A stretch of 19,797 nucleotides of DNA, from NCBI GenBank assembly GCA_018257865.1, contig JAEUBA010000237.1:1-19797 (forward strand). Direction: 5' to 3'. How positions within the stretch are numbered: the stretch's first letter is position 1; every line of letters starts with the position of its first letter. This stretch comes from Stereocaulon alpinum. Its lineage: Eukaryota > Ascomycota > Lecanoromycetes > Lecanorales > Stereocaulaceae. The notes beneath the pieces were generated by a model. That model was not told the DNA's origin. It was given only the letters and a program-made list of their open reading frames with translations, and did not search any database. Both the position numbers and the translations under genes were made by a program. This document shows positions 19,734 to 19,797 of the stretch, in pieces.

Positions 19734-19797
19734 TTTCGTTTAACTTAGATAGTTTCGTTTAACTTAGATAGAATTCTATCTAAGTTAGATAGAAGTT
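19734..19797. repeat. 19-bp tandem repeat and 26-bp perfect palindrome at the right edge
   Basis: The unit tttcgtttaacttagatag occurs twice head to tail (19734-19752 and 19753-19771). The second copy runs into a perfect 26-bp palindrome at 19761-19786 with an EcoRI-type gaattc centre (19771-19776). The following ttagatagaagtt repeats part of it. The core word aacttagat/atctaagtt is the one flanking the Plavaka transposase, so this may be the end of a second such element lying beyond the window. Confidence 0.7.

Larger units (their letters stand above)
1..19797. other. Window-wide RIP-mutated, AT-rich repeat block
   Basis: By eye I find only about 58 CA or TG dinucleotides in the whole window, far below chance, while TA is everywhere and CG remains common (gcgg, cgcg, ccgc). 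This is the signature of repeat-induced point mutation, the premeiotic CpA-to-TpA mutation of duplicated DNA in filamentous ascomycetes. Both strands are affected equally. Recognisable protein frames carry TAA and TAG where Gln or Trp is expected, Tyr for Cys or His, Ile for Thr or Met, and Asn for Asp after a T. Every coding call below was made by reading through such changes. No gene in the window can be functional as it stands. The host species cannot be named from the sequence. Confidence 0.95.
19215..19797. other. No recognisable gene after SNF2 copy 2
   Basis: No protein is recognised. The stretch contains a GC-rich inverted repeat and, at the right edge, a tandem repeat and palindrome, both listed separately. 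Residual CA sites (19624, 19655) are CAG. Confidence 0.4.

Noticed and set aside
1..19797. Mitochondrial or AT-rich bacterial/plasmid DNA as an explanation of the composition
   Set aside because: The bias is specific to loss of CA/TG with CG retained, and the recognised proteins are gypsy, Plavaka and SNF2 types typical of fungal nuclear DNA.

Overview
This window is a graveyard of transposable elements and repeats. Repeat-induced point mutation (RIP) has mutated it very heavily, so it almost certainly comes from an AT-rich heterochromatic block of a filamentous ascomycete (Pezizomycotina). CpA and its complement TpG are nearly absent (about 58 sites found by eye in 19.8 kb) and TpA is extremely abundant, while CpG, CpT and CpC survive. 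Old reading frames therefore remain in register over hundreds of codons but are full of TAA (from CAA) and TAG (from CAG or TGG), with almost no TGA. No intact protein-coding gene, tRNA, rRNA or CRISPR array was found. All protein calls are pseudogenes, recognised by reading through RIP-type stops.

Layout. (1) 1-3414, minus strand: a Ty3/gypsy LTR retrotransposon cut by the left window edge. It shows a probable 5' LTR end (TGTTAG at 3414), degenerate gag, aspartic protease (INIGASGY from IDTGASGY), an unusual linker of about 11 in-frame 16-20 codon repeats, and the start of reverse transcriptase. (2) 3415-4579: no recognised gene. (3) About 4580-8740, minus strand: a Plavaka-type DNA transposon (CACTA-like). 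Its transposase shows the WWW-E, SDKT, DYxEQ, PDILHQL-like and FNFPKF motifs. Short repeats of atctaagtt/aacttagat lie on both sides of it and are candidate terminal or subterminal sites. (4) 8741-9300: nothing recognised. (5) 9300-13400, plus strand: a pseudogene of a roughly 1,300-codon SNF2-family ATPase with a long unidentified N-terminal region (copy 1). (6) 13410-14060: a 164-bp tandem duplication. (7) 14060-15165, plus strand: an unidentified degraded frame that runs in register into the next unit. (8) 15165-19210, plus strand: a second, rearranged copy of the SNF2 unit. It has internally repeated segments and lacks the part carrying motif II. (9) 19215-19797: no gene. It holds a GC-rich hairpin and, at the right edge, a tandem repeat and long palindrome built on the same aacttagat motif seen around the Plavaka element.

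How it fits together. These are not cooperating genes. They are independent mobile or multicopy sequences that accumulated in one block and were silenced by RIP. The most novel component is the duplicated SNF2-type ATPase. Its presence as two RIP-mutated copies in the same orientation shows that it was a repeated sequence when RIP acted. Whether it was carried by a transposon or was a multicopy (for example subtelomeric) gene cannot be decided from the window.
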